Shown: in pieces, positions 17,751 through 25,915 of the stretch
Layout: each line of letters starts with the position of its first letter
How positions within the stretch are numbered: the first letter of the stretch is position 1
Assembly (NCBI RefSeq): GCF_000009985.1
Contig: NC_007626.1
Location: forward strand, 3,837,943-3,901,942
Length of the DNA stretch: 64,000 nucleotides
Direction: 5' to 3'
DNA from: Paramagnetospirillum magneticum AMB-1
GTDB taxonomy: Bacteria; Pseudomonadota; Alphaproteobacteria; Rhodospirillales; Magnetospirillaceae
The notes under the pieces: model-generated
Seen by the model: only the letters and a program-made list of their open reading frames with translations
Database searches by the model: none
What the model was told of the DNA's origin: nothing
Translations under genes and position numbers: made by a program

Positions 17751-18266
17751 GTGACCATCGCGAAGCAGGAAATCAACCGCCACACCATCGCCGTCCTGGT
17801 GGACAACGAGTCCGGCGTGCTGGCCCGCGTCGTCGGCCTGTTCTCGGGCCGCGGCTACAACATCGAAAGCCTGACCGTGGCCGAGGTGGATGCCGGCGAA
17901 AAGCTGTCGCGCATCACCATCGTGACCAGCGGCACCGCCATGATCATCGAGCAGATCAAGAACCAGCTGCGTCGCCTGGTGCCGGTCTACAAGGTGCACG
18001 ACCTGACCATCGAGGGGCCGCACGTGTCGCGCGAACTGGCCCTGGTCAAGGTGGCCGCCACCGGCGACAAGCGGGTGGAAAGCTTGCGCATCGCCGACAT
18101 CTTCCGGGCGCGCGCCATCGATTCCACCAACGAAAGCTTCGTCTTCGAAGTGGTGGGCGCCACCGACAAGGTGGACGCCTTCATCAAGCTGATGGAGCCC
18201 CTGGGACTGACGGATGTTTCGCGCACCGGCGTCGTCGCCATTGCACGCGGACCGAATCCGATTTAG
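17751..18266 (+). CDS. ilvN: Acetolactate synthase small (regulatory) subunit
   Basis: The small subunit activates the catalytic subunit and gives valine feedback inhibition. The 171-residue product has an N-terminal ACT domain (HTIAVLVDNESGVLARVVGLFSGRGYNIESL region) and the C-terminal ALS_ss_C domain with RELALVKV. It starts at GTG 17751, supported by a GGGGGGAAGG ribosome site, 13 bases after ilvB. The symbol ilvH would be equally acceptable. Confidence 0.95.
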   Translation: MTIAKQEINRHTIAVLVDNESGVLARVVGLFSGRGYNIESLTVAEVDAGEKLSRITIVTSGTAMIIEQIKNQLRRLVPVYKVHDLTIEGPHVSRELALVKVAATGDKRVESLRIADIFRARAIDSTNESFVFEVVGATDKVDAFIKLMEPLGLTDVSRTGVVAIARGPNPI

Positions 18267-18320
18267 AAAGCCCGCCAGAATTTGCGCGGACCCGTCTCCG
18301 CCTGTCGAAAGGAACCTCTC

Positions 18321-19340
18321 ATGCGCGTTTATTACGATCGGGATGCCGACGTTAATCTGATCAAGGGCAAGAAGGTCGTGGTCGTTGGCTACGGCTCCCA
18401 GGGCCATGCCCACGCCCTGAACCTGCGCGATTCCGGCGTCAAGGACGTGGCCGTGGCGCTGCGCGCCGGCTCCGCCACCGCCAAGAAGGCCGAAGGCGAG
18501 GGCCTCAAGGTCATGACCCCGGCCGACGCCGCCAAGTGGGGCGACGTGGTGATGATCCTCACCCCGGACGAGCTGCAGGCCGACCTGTACTACAACGACC
18601 TGGCCGCCAACATGAAGCAGGGCGCGTCCCTGGTGTTCGCCCACGGCCTGAACATCCACTTCAAGCTGATCGAAGCCCGCGCCGACCTGGACGTGTTCAT
18701 GGTCGCCCCCAAGGGCCCCGGCCACACCGTGCGCGGCGAATACGTCAAGGGCGGCGGCGTGCCTTGCCTGGTGGCGGTGGCTCAGAACGCCTCGGGCAAC
18801 GCGCTCGAGATCGCCCTGTCCTACGCGTCGGCCATCGGCGGCGGCCGTTCGGGCATCATCGAGACCAGCTTCCGCGAAGAGTGCGAGACCGACCTGTTCG
18901 GCGAGCAGGTCGTCCTGTGCGGCGGCCTGACCAAGCTGATCCAGTACGGCTTCGAGACCCTGGTCGAGGCGGGCTATGCCCCCGAGATGGCCTATTTCGA
19001 GTGCCTGCACGAGGTGAAGCTGATCGTCGACCTCATCTATGAGGGCGGCATCGCCAACATGCGCTACTCCATCTCCAACACCGCGGAATACGGCGATTAC
19101 GTCACCGGCCCGCGCATCATCACCGACGAGACCAAGGCCGAGATGAAGCGCGTCCTGGAAGACATCCAGGCCGGTCGCTTCGTCCGCGACTGGATGCTGG
19201 AATGCAAGGCCGGTCAGCCGTCCTTCAAGGCCACCCGCCGCATCCAGGCCGAGCACGGCATCGAAGTCGTCGGCGAGAAGCTGCGCGCCATGATGCCCTG
19301 GATCGCCAAGAACAAGCTGGTGGACAAGGCCAAGAACTAA
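18321..19340 (+). CDS. ilvC: Ketol-acid reductoisomerase
   Basis: IlvC isomerises and reduces acetolactate to dihydroxyisovalerate, and acetohydroxybutyrate likewise, using NADPH and Mg2+. At 339 residues it is a class I enzyme. The nucleotide-binding motif GYGSQGHAHALNL is at about residues 24-36, the catalytic His lies in FAHG, and metal-binding acidic residues occur in the ETDLFGEQ and YFECLHE segments. The ATG at 18321 with AAGGAA upstream gives the canonical MRVYYDRDAD start. A terminator follows 22 bases after the stop, which closes ilvB-ilvN-ilvC. Confidence 0.97.
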   Translation: MRVYYDRDADVNLIKGKKVVVVGYGSQGHAHALNLRDSGVKDVAVALRAGSATAKKAEGEGLKVMTPADAAKWGDVVMILTPDELQADLYYNDLAANMKQGASLVFAHGLNIHFKLIEARADLDVFMVAPKGPGHTVRGEYVKGGGVPCLVAVAQNASGNALEIALSYASAIGGGRSGIIETSFREECETDLFGEQVVLCGGLTKLIQYGFETLVEAGYAPEMAYFECLHEVKLIVDLIYEGGIANMRYSISNTAEYGDYVTGPRIITDETKAEMKRVLEDIQAGRFVRDWMLECKAGQPSFKATRRIQAEHGIEVVGEKLRAMMPWIAKNKLVDKAKN

Positions 19341-19362
19341 GGCCCGCCCCCAAGCGTTCGAG

Positions 19363-19396
19363 AAGGCCCCGACGGGAAACCGCCGGGGCCTTTTTT
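19363..19396 (+). terminator. Rho-independent terminator of ilvBNC
   Basis: The stem AAGGCCCCG (19363-19371) pairs with CGGGGCCTT (19384-19392), extends inward by CGG/CCG across one mismatch, and is followed by a T run. Confidence 0.85.
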
Positions 19397-19414
19397 ATGG
19401 AAGCAGGATCGCCC

Positions 19415-20116
19415 ATGACCGCGTTCACCGGCTTTTCGCCCCAGGCCCCCGCCTTCCTCGCCGACCTTGCCGCCAACAACGAGACCGCGTGGTTCAACGC
19501 CCGCAAGGACGACTACCGCGACCTGATCCAGACGCCGCTGCGCCGGCTGTTCGTGGCCGTGGCCCCGGCCATGCTGGAGATCGATCCCCGCTTCGATGAC
19601 AACCCCATGGGCGGGGCGGTATCACGCATCCGCCGCGACACCCGCTTCTCCCGCGACAAGTCGCCCTACCGCGTCAAGCAATGGATGAGCTTCCGCCGGG
19701 CCGGCGAAGGATGGCAGGACCGCCCGGCCTTCTTCCTGGCCTTCGGACCGGGCGGCTATCGCTATGGCATGGGATTTTACGCCGCCAGCCCCGCCACCAT
19801 GACCGCCATCAGAGCGGCCATCGCCGCCCGCCCCACCCCTTTCGCCGAGGCCATGGCGGCGGCGGAGGACGCCGGTTTCGTCCTGGAGGGCGAGGCCTAT
19901 CGCCGCTCGCGCCTGCCCAAGGGGATGGACGGCAGCCTGCCCGCCCCGCTACAGCCCTGGTTCGGCCTGAAAAGCGGCCATCTGCGCCGGGAGCGCCCCA
20001 TGGAGCCACTGTTCTTTTCGCCCGACCTCGCCGCTGAACTGACCTCGCGTCTGGCCAGGCTGGCCCCGCTCTACCACCTGCTCAGCGCGCAAAGCGTCCG
20101 AACAGCTCCTCCATGA
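19415..20116 (+). CDS. DUF2461 family protein
   Basis: DUF2461 proteins are widespread and functionally unassigned. This one has 233 residues and the family features: FSPQAPAFLADLAANN near the start with WF and R residues after it, the RDTRFSRDKSPYRV motif near residues 70-83, and a GGYRYGMGFY segment. The start is the ATG at 19415; an in-frame ATG at 19397 falls inside the terminator's T run. The 3' end overlaps the convergent gene at 20082-21281 by 35 bases. Confidence 0.85.
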   Translation: MTAFTGFSPQAPAFLADLAANNETAWFNARKDDYRDLIQTPLRRLFVAVAPAMLEIDPRFDDNPMGGAVSRIRRDTRFSRDKSPYRVKQWMSFRRAGEGWQDRPAFFLAFGPGGYRYGMGFYAASPATMTAIRAAIAARPTPFAEAMAAAEDAGFVLEGEAYRRSRLPKGMDGSLPAPLQPWFGLKSGHLRRERPMEPLFFSPDLAAELTSRLARLAPLYHLLSAQSVRTAPP

Positions 20117-21281
20117 AGGCGGCGAAGGCGGCGGGGGAGGCTTCGGCGTCCAGGCCGGCGGCCTTGGCGCGGCTGATCAGGGCCAGGATCAGCAGCAGTT
20201 CCCCCTTGCGGCCGAACATCTTCTCGTAGACGGCGGGCGGCAGCAGCAGGGCCGATTTGGCCAGCATGGCGGTCATCTGCTCGGGGCCGAGGCCGTAATC
20301 CACCGCCAGACGGCGCACGGTACCCGAACCGGTCCCGGCCAGGGCCCGGGCGGCGCGGCGCAGTTGCTCGCGTCCCGGATGGCCCAGGGCCGCTTTCAAC
20401 TCCGGCGTGGTGAGCAGCGGCACCACCGTTTCCATGCGGATTAGGCGACCGTCATTAGACAGAACCTGACTGAGGCGCGAGCGGCCGTCGCCGGTCAGGG
20501 CGGCACCGGGCAGAGCGGCGGCGCCCTCGACGGGGGCGGCGACCGGGAGCTCGGCGACCGGAAGCAGGTCCATCGGCTCCGGCAAGGGCTCGGGGGACAG
20601 CGCCACCGGCTCGACCACCCATTGGCTGGGCATGGCGCGGCCCTCGGCGCCGCCATCCAGCCAGGCGGCCAGATCGCCGGCGTCACGGAAGTCGAGAATG
20701 CGCGACCCCAGGGCCCGCACCTCAGGCGGAGTCATGCGGGCGTATTGCGGAATGATCGGCACCTGCCAGTCATGGAGCAAATAGCGCCGGATGGCATTGT
20801 ACAGCAGATCGCCGGCCGTCTTGTCCTTGCGGCCACGGCCATCCTCCGACCGTCCGTTCATCCAGGCGAGCATGCCCGCCCAGCCCACGCCCTCGGGCCG
20901 GCGCAGCCGCTCGGCCCGCCCCGGGGGAAAGCCGTCCAGGCGGGCGCGGAAGTGGCGTTTGGCCGCCGAGCGGACGATCATGGCGATCACCTGATTGACG
21001 GTGCGGCCACAGGCCAGGGGCGTGTTGTCATTGTCCACCGGGCGCCCCCGCCCATCCACCAGCAGGGGCCGAAAGGTGGCACGGTGGGTGCGGAAGGCGA
21101 TGAAGCAGCGGTGCAGCAGATCGCAATCGCGCAGCGCCGTCTCCAGTTCGCGGCCACGTGGCACCCAGGCGAGCTCGGGCACCAGTTTCGCCAGCTTGTC
21201 CATCACCGGCCCCGCCAGGGTCCGGTTGAGGGCCTGTCGCGTCCTCTGGGCGGCAGAAGGCTGTATCGAGGCGGCACGCAT
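20082..21281 (-). CDS. Conserved-looking hypothetical protein (399 aa)
   Basis: I do not recognise a family. The product is soluble, with no signal peptide or membrane helix. It has an Arg-rich N-terminal half with a compact helical part (about 1-190), a Pro/Ala-rich linker (about 200-260) and a helical C-terminal domain (270-399) that contains GREQLRRAARAL and LILALISRAKAAG. Codon use matches the neighbours. The start is taken as the ATG at 21281; a TTG at 21311 would add 10 residues. It converges on the DUF2461 gene with a 35-base overlap and diverges from leuA. Confidence 0.6.
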   Translation of the reverse strand: MRAASIQPSAAQRTRQALNRTLAGPVMDKLAKLVPELAWVPRGRELETALRDCDLLHRCFIAFRTHRATFRPLLVDGRGRPVDNDNTPLACGRTVNQVIAMIVRSAAKRHFRARLDGFPPGRAERLRRPEGVGWAGMLAWMNGRSEDGRGRKDKTAGDLLYNAIRRYLLHDWQVPIIPQYARMTPPEVRALGSRILDFRDAGDLAAWLDGGAEGRAMPSQWVVEPVALSPEPLPEPMDLLPVAELPVAAPVEGAAALPGAALTGDGRSRLSQVLSNDGRLIRMETVVPLLTTPELKAALGHPGREQLRRAARALAGTGSGTVRRLAVDYGLGPEQMTAMLAKSALLLPPAVYEKMFGRKGELLLILALISRAKAAGLDAEASPAAFAAFMEELFGRFAR

Positions 21282-21666
21282 CACATCAAGGCTCCAGACC
21301 CATCGTGGCAATCATCCATCCCGAAATCAGCTTAGCGATTTGGTCGGGTAAGGACTGTGAGAGGAACCACATATTTTTCCACTGTCGCGCCAGTGGACTG
21401 GAGGGCTTCCTGGAACCGATCCGAAACGTTTCACCGGCCCTCCCCCCCTGCGGCCGCGGCCGAGGGGACCACCCGGCAAAATCATGACCATCCGCACGAT
21501 TCCGACACACGATGGATGTTGACATCGCACCGCGAAATGGCCTTCCTATAGGCGCGGTGAAACGGGTTTCACGATAATGTTTCACCGGCCGCTTCCGGCG
21601 GGCCGTGCTCGCCTCTTTTCCGTTCCGCGCCCGTCCGGCGGCGCGCCAGAGTGCAAGAGCGAGTAC
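21282..21666. other. Leader region between the orphan gene and leuA
   Basis: These 385 bases hold no convincing gene. The sequence GTTTCACCGGCC occurs twice (21428-21439 and 21579-21590), the first preceded by the palindrome GAAACGTTTC (21423-21432). A perfect 16-bp dyad lies at 21557-21572. A GATAAT hexamer at 21573-21578 could be a -10 element, but no -35 is properly placed. A TTGACA at 21519-21524 has no -10 at normal distance. Confidence 0.4.
21557..21590 (+). promoter_or_regulatory. Candidate operator or attenuator upstream of leuA
   Basis: GTGAAAC-GG-GTTTCAC (21557-21572) is a perfect inverted repeat, followed 6 bases later by another GTTTCAC (21579-21585). GGTGAAAC can therefore pair with either of two downstream partners, which would suit a regulator site or alternative RNA hairpins. 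It lies 77-110 bases before the leuA start and touches a possible -10 (GATAAT, 21573-21578). The regulator is unknown. Confidence 0.4.
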
Positions 21667-23211
21667 ATGGATCACAACCGCGTCATCATCTTCGACACCA
21701 CGCTGCGGGACGGCGAGCAATCGCCCGGCGCCTCCATGAATCTGGAGGAAAAGGTCCGCATCGCGCTGGTGCTGGAGGAGATGGGCGTCGACGTAATCGA
21801 GGCGGGCTTTCCCATCGCCTCCAACGGCGATTTCGAAGCCGTCGAGGCCGTGGCCAAGGCGGTGAAGACGTCGGTGATCTGCGGTCTGGCGCGGGCCACC
21901 AAGGGCGATATCGAACGCTGCGCCGAGGCCATCAGGCCGGCGGCGCGGGGCCGCATCCACACCTTCTTGTCCACCAGCCCGCTGCACATGAAGTACAAGC
22001 TGCAGATGGAGCCGGAGAAGGTGCTAGAAAAGGTCGCCGAATCGGTGGCCTATGCCCGCAAGCTGACCGACGACGTGGAATGGTCGGCCGAGGACGGCTC
22101 GCGCACCGAGCACGACTTCCTGTGCCGCTGCGTCGAGGCCGCCATCGCGGCCGGCGCGCGCACCATCAACATCCCCGACACCGTGGGCTATGCCGTCCCC
22201 GACGAATACGCCGCCCTGATCGCCATGTTGATCAACCGCGTCCCCAATATCGACAAGGCCGTCCTGTCGGTGCATTGCCACAACGACCTGGGGCTGGCCG
22301 TGGCCAATTCCCTGGCCGCCGTGGGCAAGGGCGCCCGCCAGATCGAATGCACGGTCAACGGCCTGGGCGAGCGCGCCGGCAACGCCGCCATGGAAGAGAT
22401 CGTCATGGCGCTGCGCACGCGCCCCGACCTGCTGCCCTTCAAGACCGGCATCAAGACCGAGAACATCACCCGGGCCTCGCGGCTGGTCTCGACCATCACC
22501 GGCTTCGTGGTCCAGCCCAACAAGGCCATCGTCGGCAAGAACGCCTTCGCCCACGAATCGGGCATCCATCAGGACGGCGTCCTCAAGCACGCCCAGACCT
22601 ACGAGATCATGACCCCGGAATCCGTGGGCCTGCACCGCTCGAACCTGGTGATGGGCAAGCATTCGGGCCGCGCCGCCTTCAAGGCCAAGCTGAAGGAGCT
22701 GGGCTACGAGTTGGGCGACAACGCGATCGAGGATGCCTTCACCCGCTTCAAGGATCTGGCCGACCGCAAGAAGGACGTGTTCGACGAGGACATCGTCGCC
22801 CTGGTGGACGACGCCGTGGTGCGCGGCAACGACCGGGTCAAGCTGGTGTCGCTGGAGGTGCTGTGCGGCACCAAGCACCAGCCCCCCTCGGCCACCCTGG
22901 AACTGTCGGTGGATGGCGAGGTCAAGGGCGTGCGGGCCACCGGCGACGGTCCCGTCGATGCCACCTTCAACGCCATCAAGGCGCTGTTCCCCCACGAGGC
23001 GCGGCTGCAGCTCTATCAGGTGAGCGCGGTGACCCAAGGAACCGACGCCCAGGCCGAAGTCACGGTCCGGCTGGAAGAGGACGGCAAGACCGTCAACGGC
23101 CAGGGCGCCGAAACCGACACCCTGGTGGCCTCGGCGCGGGCCTATGTCAACGCGTTGAACAAACTTCTGGTTAAGCGGCAAAAAACCGCCCCCGACGCCG
23201 CCGGGGCGTGA
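21667..23211 (+). CDS. leuA: 2-isopropylmalate synthase
   Basis: LeuA condenses acetyl-CoA with 2-oxoisovalerate in the first committed step of leucine synthesis. The 514-residue product has the DTTLRDGEQSPGASM signature (about 10-24), the metal-binding HCHND motif near residue 201, a GNAAMEEIVMALRT segment and the C-terminal regulatory LeuA dimer domain (about 385-505) that normally mediates leucine inhibition. The ATG at 21667 gives the canonical MDHNRVIIFDTT start; an upstream in-frame start would add 30 unlikely residues. It uses the same 2-oxoisovalerate that the nearby ilvBNC products help make. Confidence 0.96.
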   Translation: MDHNRVIIFDTTLRDGEQSPGASMNLEEKVRIALVLEEMGVDVIEAGFPIASNGDFEAVEAVAKAVKTSVICGLARATKGDIERCAEAIRPAARGRIHTFLSTSPLHMKYKLQMEPEKVLEKVAESVAYARKLTDDVEWSAEDGSRTEHDFLCRCVEAAIAAGARTINIPDTVGYAVPDEYAALIAMLINRVPNIDKAVLSVHCHNDLGLAVANSLAAVGKGARQIECTVNGLGERAGNAAMEEIVMALRTRPDLLPFKTGIKTENITRASRLVSTITGFVVQPNKAIVGKNAFAHESGIHQDGVLKHAQTYEIMTPESVGLHRSNLVMGKHSGRAAFKAKLKELGYELGDNAIEDAFTRFKDLADRKKDVFDEDIVALVDDAVVRGNDRVKLVSLEVLCGTKHQPPSATLELSVDGEVKGVRATGDGPVDATFNAIKALFPHEARLQLYQVSAVTQGTDAQAEVTVRLEEDGKTVNGQGAETDTLVASARAYVNALNKLLVKRQKTAPDAAGA

Positions 23212-23271
23212 TATAGCACGCGCGCGGCCGGGGTCACTGTCAAAGACGCATCGTAAGGTGAGCGAGGGATT

Positions 23272-24312
23272 ATGTTTTCTAAGCTGACGGGTTGGATGTC
23301 CGCCGATATGGCGATCGATCTTGGGACGGCCAATACCCTGGTCTACGTCAAGGGCCGCGGTATCGTCCTCAACGAGCCGTCGGTGGTCGCCATCGCCGAG
23401 GAAAAGGGCAAGAAAAAGGTTCTGGCCGTGGGCGACGAGGCCAAGATGATGCTGGGCCGCACCCCGGGCTACATCCAGGCCATCCGCCCCCTTCGCGACG
23501 GCGTCATCGCCGACTTCGAAGTGGCCGAGGAGATGATCAAGCACTTCATCCGCAAGGTGCATAACCGCCGGTCCTTCGCCAGCCCGCTGGTCATCGTCTG
23601 CGTGCCCTCCGGCTCCACCGCCGTCGAGCGCCGCGCCATTCAGGAATCGGCGGAAAGCGCCGGTGCCCGCCGCGTCTTCCTGATCGAGGAGCCCATGGCG
23701 GCCGCCATCGGCGCCGGCCTGCCGGTCACCGAGCCCACCGGCTCCATGGTGGTCGACATCGGCGGCGGCACCACCGAGGTGGCGGTGCTCTCGCTGGGCG
23801 GCATCGTCTATTCGCGCAGCGTGCGCGTCGGCGGCGACAAGATGGACGAGGCGATCATCGCCTATATCCGCCGCAACCATAACCTTCTGGTGGGCGAAGG
23901 CTCGGCCGAGCGCATCAAGAAGGAAATCGGTTCCGCCTGCCCCCCTGAGGACGGCGAGGGCCGCACCATGGAGATCAAGGGCCGCGACCTGATGAACGGC
24001 GTGCCCAAGGAACTGATCATCTCCGAGCGCCAGATCGCCGAATCCCTGGCCGAGCCGGTGGGTGCCATCATCGAGGCGGTCAAGGTCGCCCTGGAGCACA
24101 CCGCCCCGGAACTGGCCGCCGACATCGTCGACAAGGGCATCGTGCTCACCGGCGGCGGCGCGCTGCTGTCCAATCTGGATTACGTGCTGCGCCATGCCAC
24201 CGGCCTGCCGGTCTCCATCGCCGATGATCCGCTGTCCTGCGTGGCGCTGGGCACCGGCCGCGCCCTGGAAGAAATGCCCAAGCTGAAGAACGTGCTGACC
24301 AGCATGTACTAG
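23272..24312 (+). CDS. mreB: Rod-shape-determining actin homologue MreB
   Basis: MreB forms membrane-bound filaments that direct elongasome peptidoglycan synthesis. At 346 residues it has the normal length. The ATP-binding segments are AIDLGTANTLVYV near the start, the DIGGGTTEVAV motif near 165 and the LTGGGALL motif near 290. It is the first gene of mreB-mreC-mreD-mrdA-mrdB, although a hairpin after it may partly uncouple it from mreC. An AGCGAGGG ribosome site precedes the start. Confidence 0.97.
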   Translation: MFSKLTGWMSADMAIDLGTANTLVYVKGRGIVLNEPSVVAIAEEKGKKKVLAVGDEAKMMLGRTPGYIQAIRPLRDGVIADFEVAEEMIKHFIRKVHNRRSFASPLVIVCVPSGSTAVERRAIQESAESAGARRVFLIEEPMAAAIGAGLPVTEPTGSMVVDIGGGTTEVAVLSLGGIVYSRSVRVGGDKMDEAIIAYIRRNHNLLVGEGSAERIKKEIGSACPPEDGEGRTMEIKGRDLMNGVPKELIISERQIAESLAEPVGAIIEAVKVALEHTAPELAADIVDKGIVLTGGGALLSNLDYVLRHATGLPVSIADDPLSCVALGTGRALEEMPKLKNVLTSMY

Positions 24313-24330
24313 GGCTTGAGGCATAAGACC

Positions 24331-24380
24331 AAAACCGTCAGCCCGGAAGCGTATGTCGCCATCCGGGCTGACGCCGTTTT
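24331..24380 (+). terminator. Hairpin between mreB and mreC, possible partial terminator
   Basis: GTCAGCCCGGA (24337-24347) pairs perfectly with TCCGGGCTGAC (24362-24372). The outer bases AAAAC (24331-24335) and GTTTT (24376-24380) extend the pairing on both sides, so the hairpin could also work in the opposite direction. It would allow mreB to be expressed above the rest of the operon. Confidence 0.6.
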
Positions 24381-24503
24381 GGGCCTCGGGAAATCTTGGG
24401 TTTGACCCGCCTTAATTAGTGGTTTTACCATCACTAGATATAGTAGTATCGACCCGACGCTTTCCCGTCATGCCGGGGATGCGCGGCGCAACGGAGGGGT
24501 TCG

Positions 24504-25391
24504 GTGAAGCAGTCGGGTGCGGCAGGTCGGCTCGCGACGTTAAGGCTGCTGGTCCAGCGCTTCGCCTTTATGTCGCTGATCGTCGCCTCGGTGGCGCTGA
24601 TGATCCTGGGCAAGGCCGATATCGTGCTGATCGAGCGCACCCGCGCCCTGGTCGCCGACGCCCTCGCCCCCATCTTGGACGCCATGGCGCGGCCCGCCTC
24701 CACCATCGCCCAGATCACCGAGAACGTCCACGAGCTGGCCAATCTCCGGACCGAGAACGCCCGCCTCAAGGAAGAGAATCTCAAGCTGATGCACTGGCAG
24801 ACCGTGGCCCGGCGCCTGGAGGCCGAGAACACCGTCCTGCACGACCAGCTGAACTTCATTCCCGATCCCGACCCCGCCTTCGTCACCGCCCGGGTGATCG
24901 GCGACATGGGCTCGGCCTTCGGCCAGAGCATGCTGCTGGGCGCCGGCGCCAAGGATGGCGTGCGCAAGGGCCAGACCGTTCTGACCGGCGAGGCGTTGGC
25001 CGGACACGTGGCCGAGGTCGGCGCCCGTTCGTCGCGCCTGCTGCTGATCACCGACATCAACGCCCGCACCCCGGTGATGCTGGAAGCCACCCGCACCCGG
25101 GCCATCCTGACCGGCGACAACAGCCAGCGTCCGCGCCTGAACTACATTACCGGCAGCCCGGCCATCGCCGTGGGCGACCGGGTGGTCACCGCCGCGTCGG
25201 GCGGCGCCTTCCCGCCGGGTATTCCGGTGGGCGTGGTCTCTTCGGTGACCGACGGCATCATCCGGGTCGAACCCTTCGTCCAGCGCCACCGCCTGGAATT
25301 CGTCTCCGTCGTCGATTTCGGCCTGGGCGGCATCCTGCCCTTCGAACGGCCGCCGCCGCCGGAGCGCCGCCGCCGGGGGAAAGAGGAGTGA
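24504..25391 (+). CDS. mreC: Rod-shape-determining protein MreC
   Basis: MreC is a bitopic membrane protein that links MreB to the periplasmic elongasome and PBP2. The 295-residue product has a basic N terminus, one membrane helix (about 20-40), a coiled coil (70-115, rich in Glu, Leu and Asn) and the two beta-barrel domains that end at GIIRVEPFVQRHRLEFVSVV. It starts at GTG 24504 behind GGAGGGG. Its stop overlaps the mreD start. Confidence 0.95.
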   Translation: MKQSGAAGRLATLRLLVQRFAFMSLIVASVALMILGKADIVLIERTRALVADALAPILDAMARPASTIAQITENVHELANLRTENARLKEENLKLMHWQTVARRLEAENTVLHDQLNFIPDPDPAFVTARVIGDMGSAFGQSMLLGAGAKDGVRKGQTVLTGEALAGHVAEVGARSSRLLLITDINARTPVMLEATRTRAILTGDNSQRPRLNYITGSPAIAVGDRVVTAASGGAFPPGIPVGVVSSVTDGIIRVEPFVQRHRLEFVSVVDFGLGGILPFERPPPPERRRRGKEE

Positions 25392-25903
25392 AGTCCTCCG
25401 TCTGGGTGAGGATGGACACCTGGGTCCGCCATCTGGTCCCCTTCGGCATCACCGTGTTCCTGCTGCTGCTCACCGCCATTCCCACCCATATTCCCGGCTT
25501 TTCTGGCATCGCGCCCATGCTGCCGCTGATGGGGGTCTATTACTGGGCCATCTATCGCCCCGACCTGCTGCCCGCCTGGCTGGCCTTCGTCATCGGCCTG
25601 CTCTACGACATCGTCGCCGGCACGCCGCTGGGGGTGAACGCCCTGGTCATGCTGCTGGTTCAGGGCACCGCCGCCTCCCAGCGCAAGTTCTTCCTGGGCA
25701 AGTCCTTCGCCGTCACCTGGTGGGCCTTCAGCCTGCTGACCGCCGGGGCCATCGGCATGGCCTGGATGCTGCTGTCCTTCGTCAAGGGGCGCCCGCTGGA
25801 CGTCGCCCCGGTGGTGTTCGAATACCTGATGACCCTGGCCCTGTTCCCGCTGCTGACCTGGACCCTGGCCCGGACCCAGCTCGCCTTCCTGCGCGACGTC
25901 TAG
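25388..25903 (+). CDS. mreD: Rod-shape-determining protein MreD
   Basis: MreD is a small integral membrane component of the elongasome. The product has 171 residues with about five hydrophobic helices and the family's P-x-Y/W-x-I-Y-R-P-D-L-L-P segment (YYWAIYRPDLLPAW) followed by GLLYDIVAGTPLGVNAL. The GTG at 25388 overlaps the mreC stop codon (GTGA) and an AGAGGA ribosome site sits within the mreC end. An ATG eight codons later could also be used. Confidence 0.93.
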   Translation: MKSSVWVRMDTWVRHLVPFGITVFLLLLTAIPTHIPGFSGIAPMLPLMGVYYWAIYRPDLLPAWLAFVIGLLYDIVAGTPLGVNALVMLLVQGTAASQRKFFLGKSFAVTWWAFSLLTAGAIGMAWMLLSFVKGRPLDVAPVVFEYLMTLALFPLLTWTLARTQLAFLRDV

Positions 25904-25915
25904 GAAGGACCGGCC

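Noticed and set aside
15815..17806. Long open frame antisense to ilvB (about 660 codons)
   Set aside because: It mirrors ilvB and has no recognisable domain.
21519..21550. TTGACA followed by CCTATA as a leuA promoter
   Set aside because: The spacer is 20 bases and the second hexamer is a poor -10; the hexamer GATAAT further on lacks a -35.
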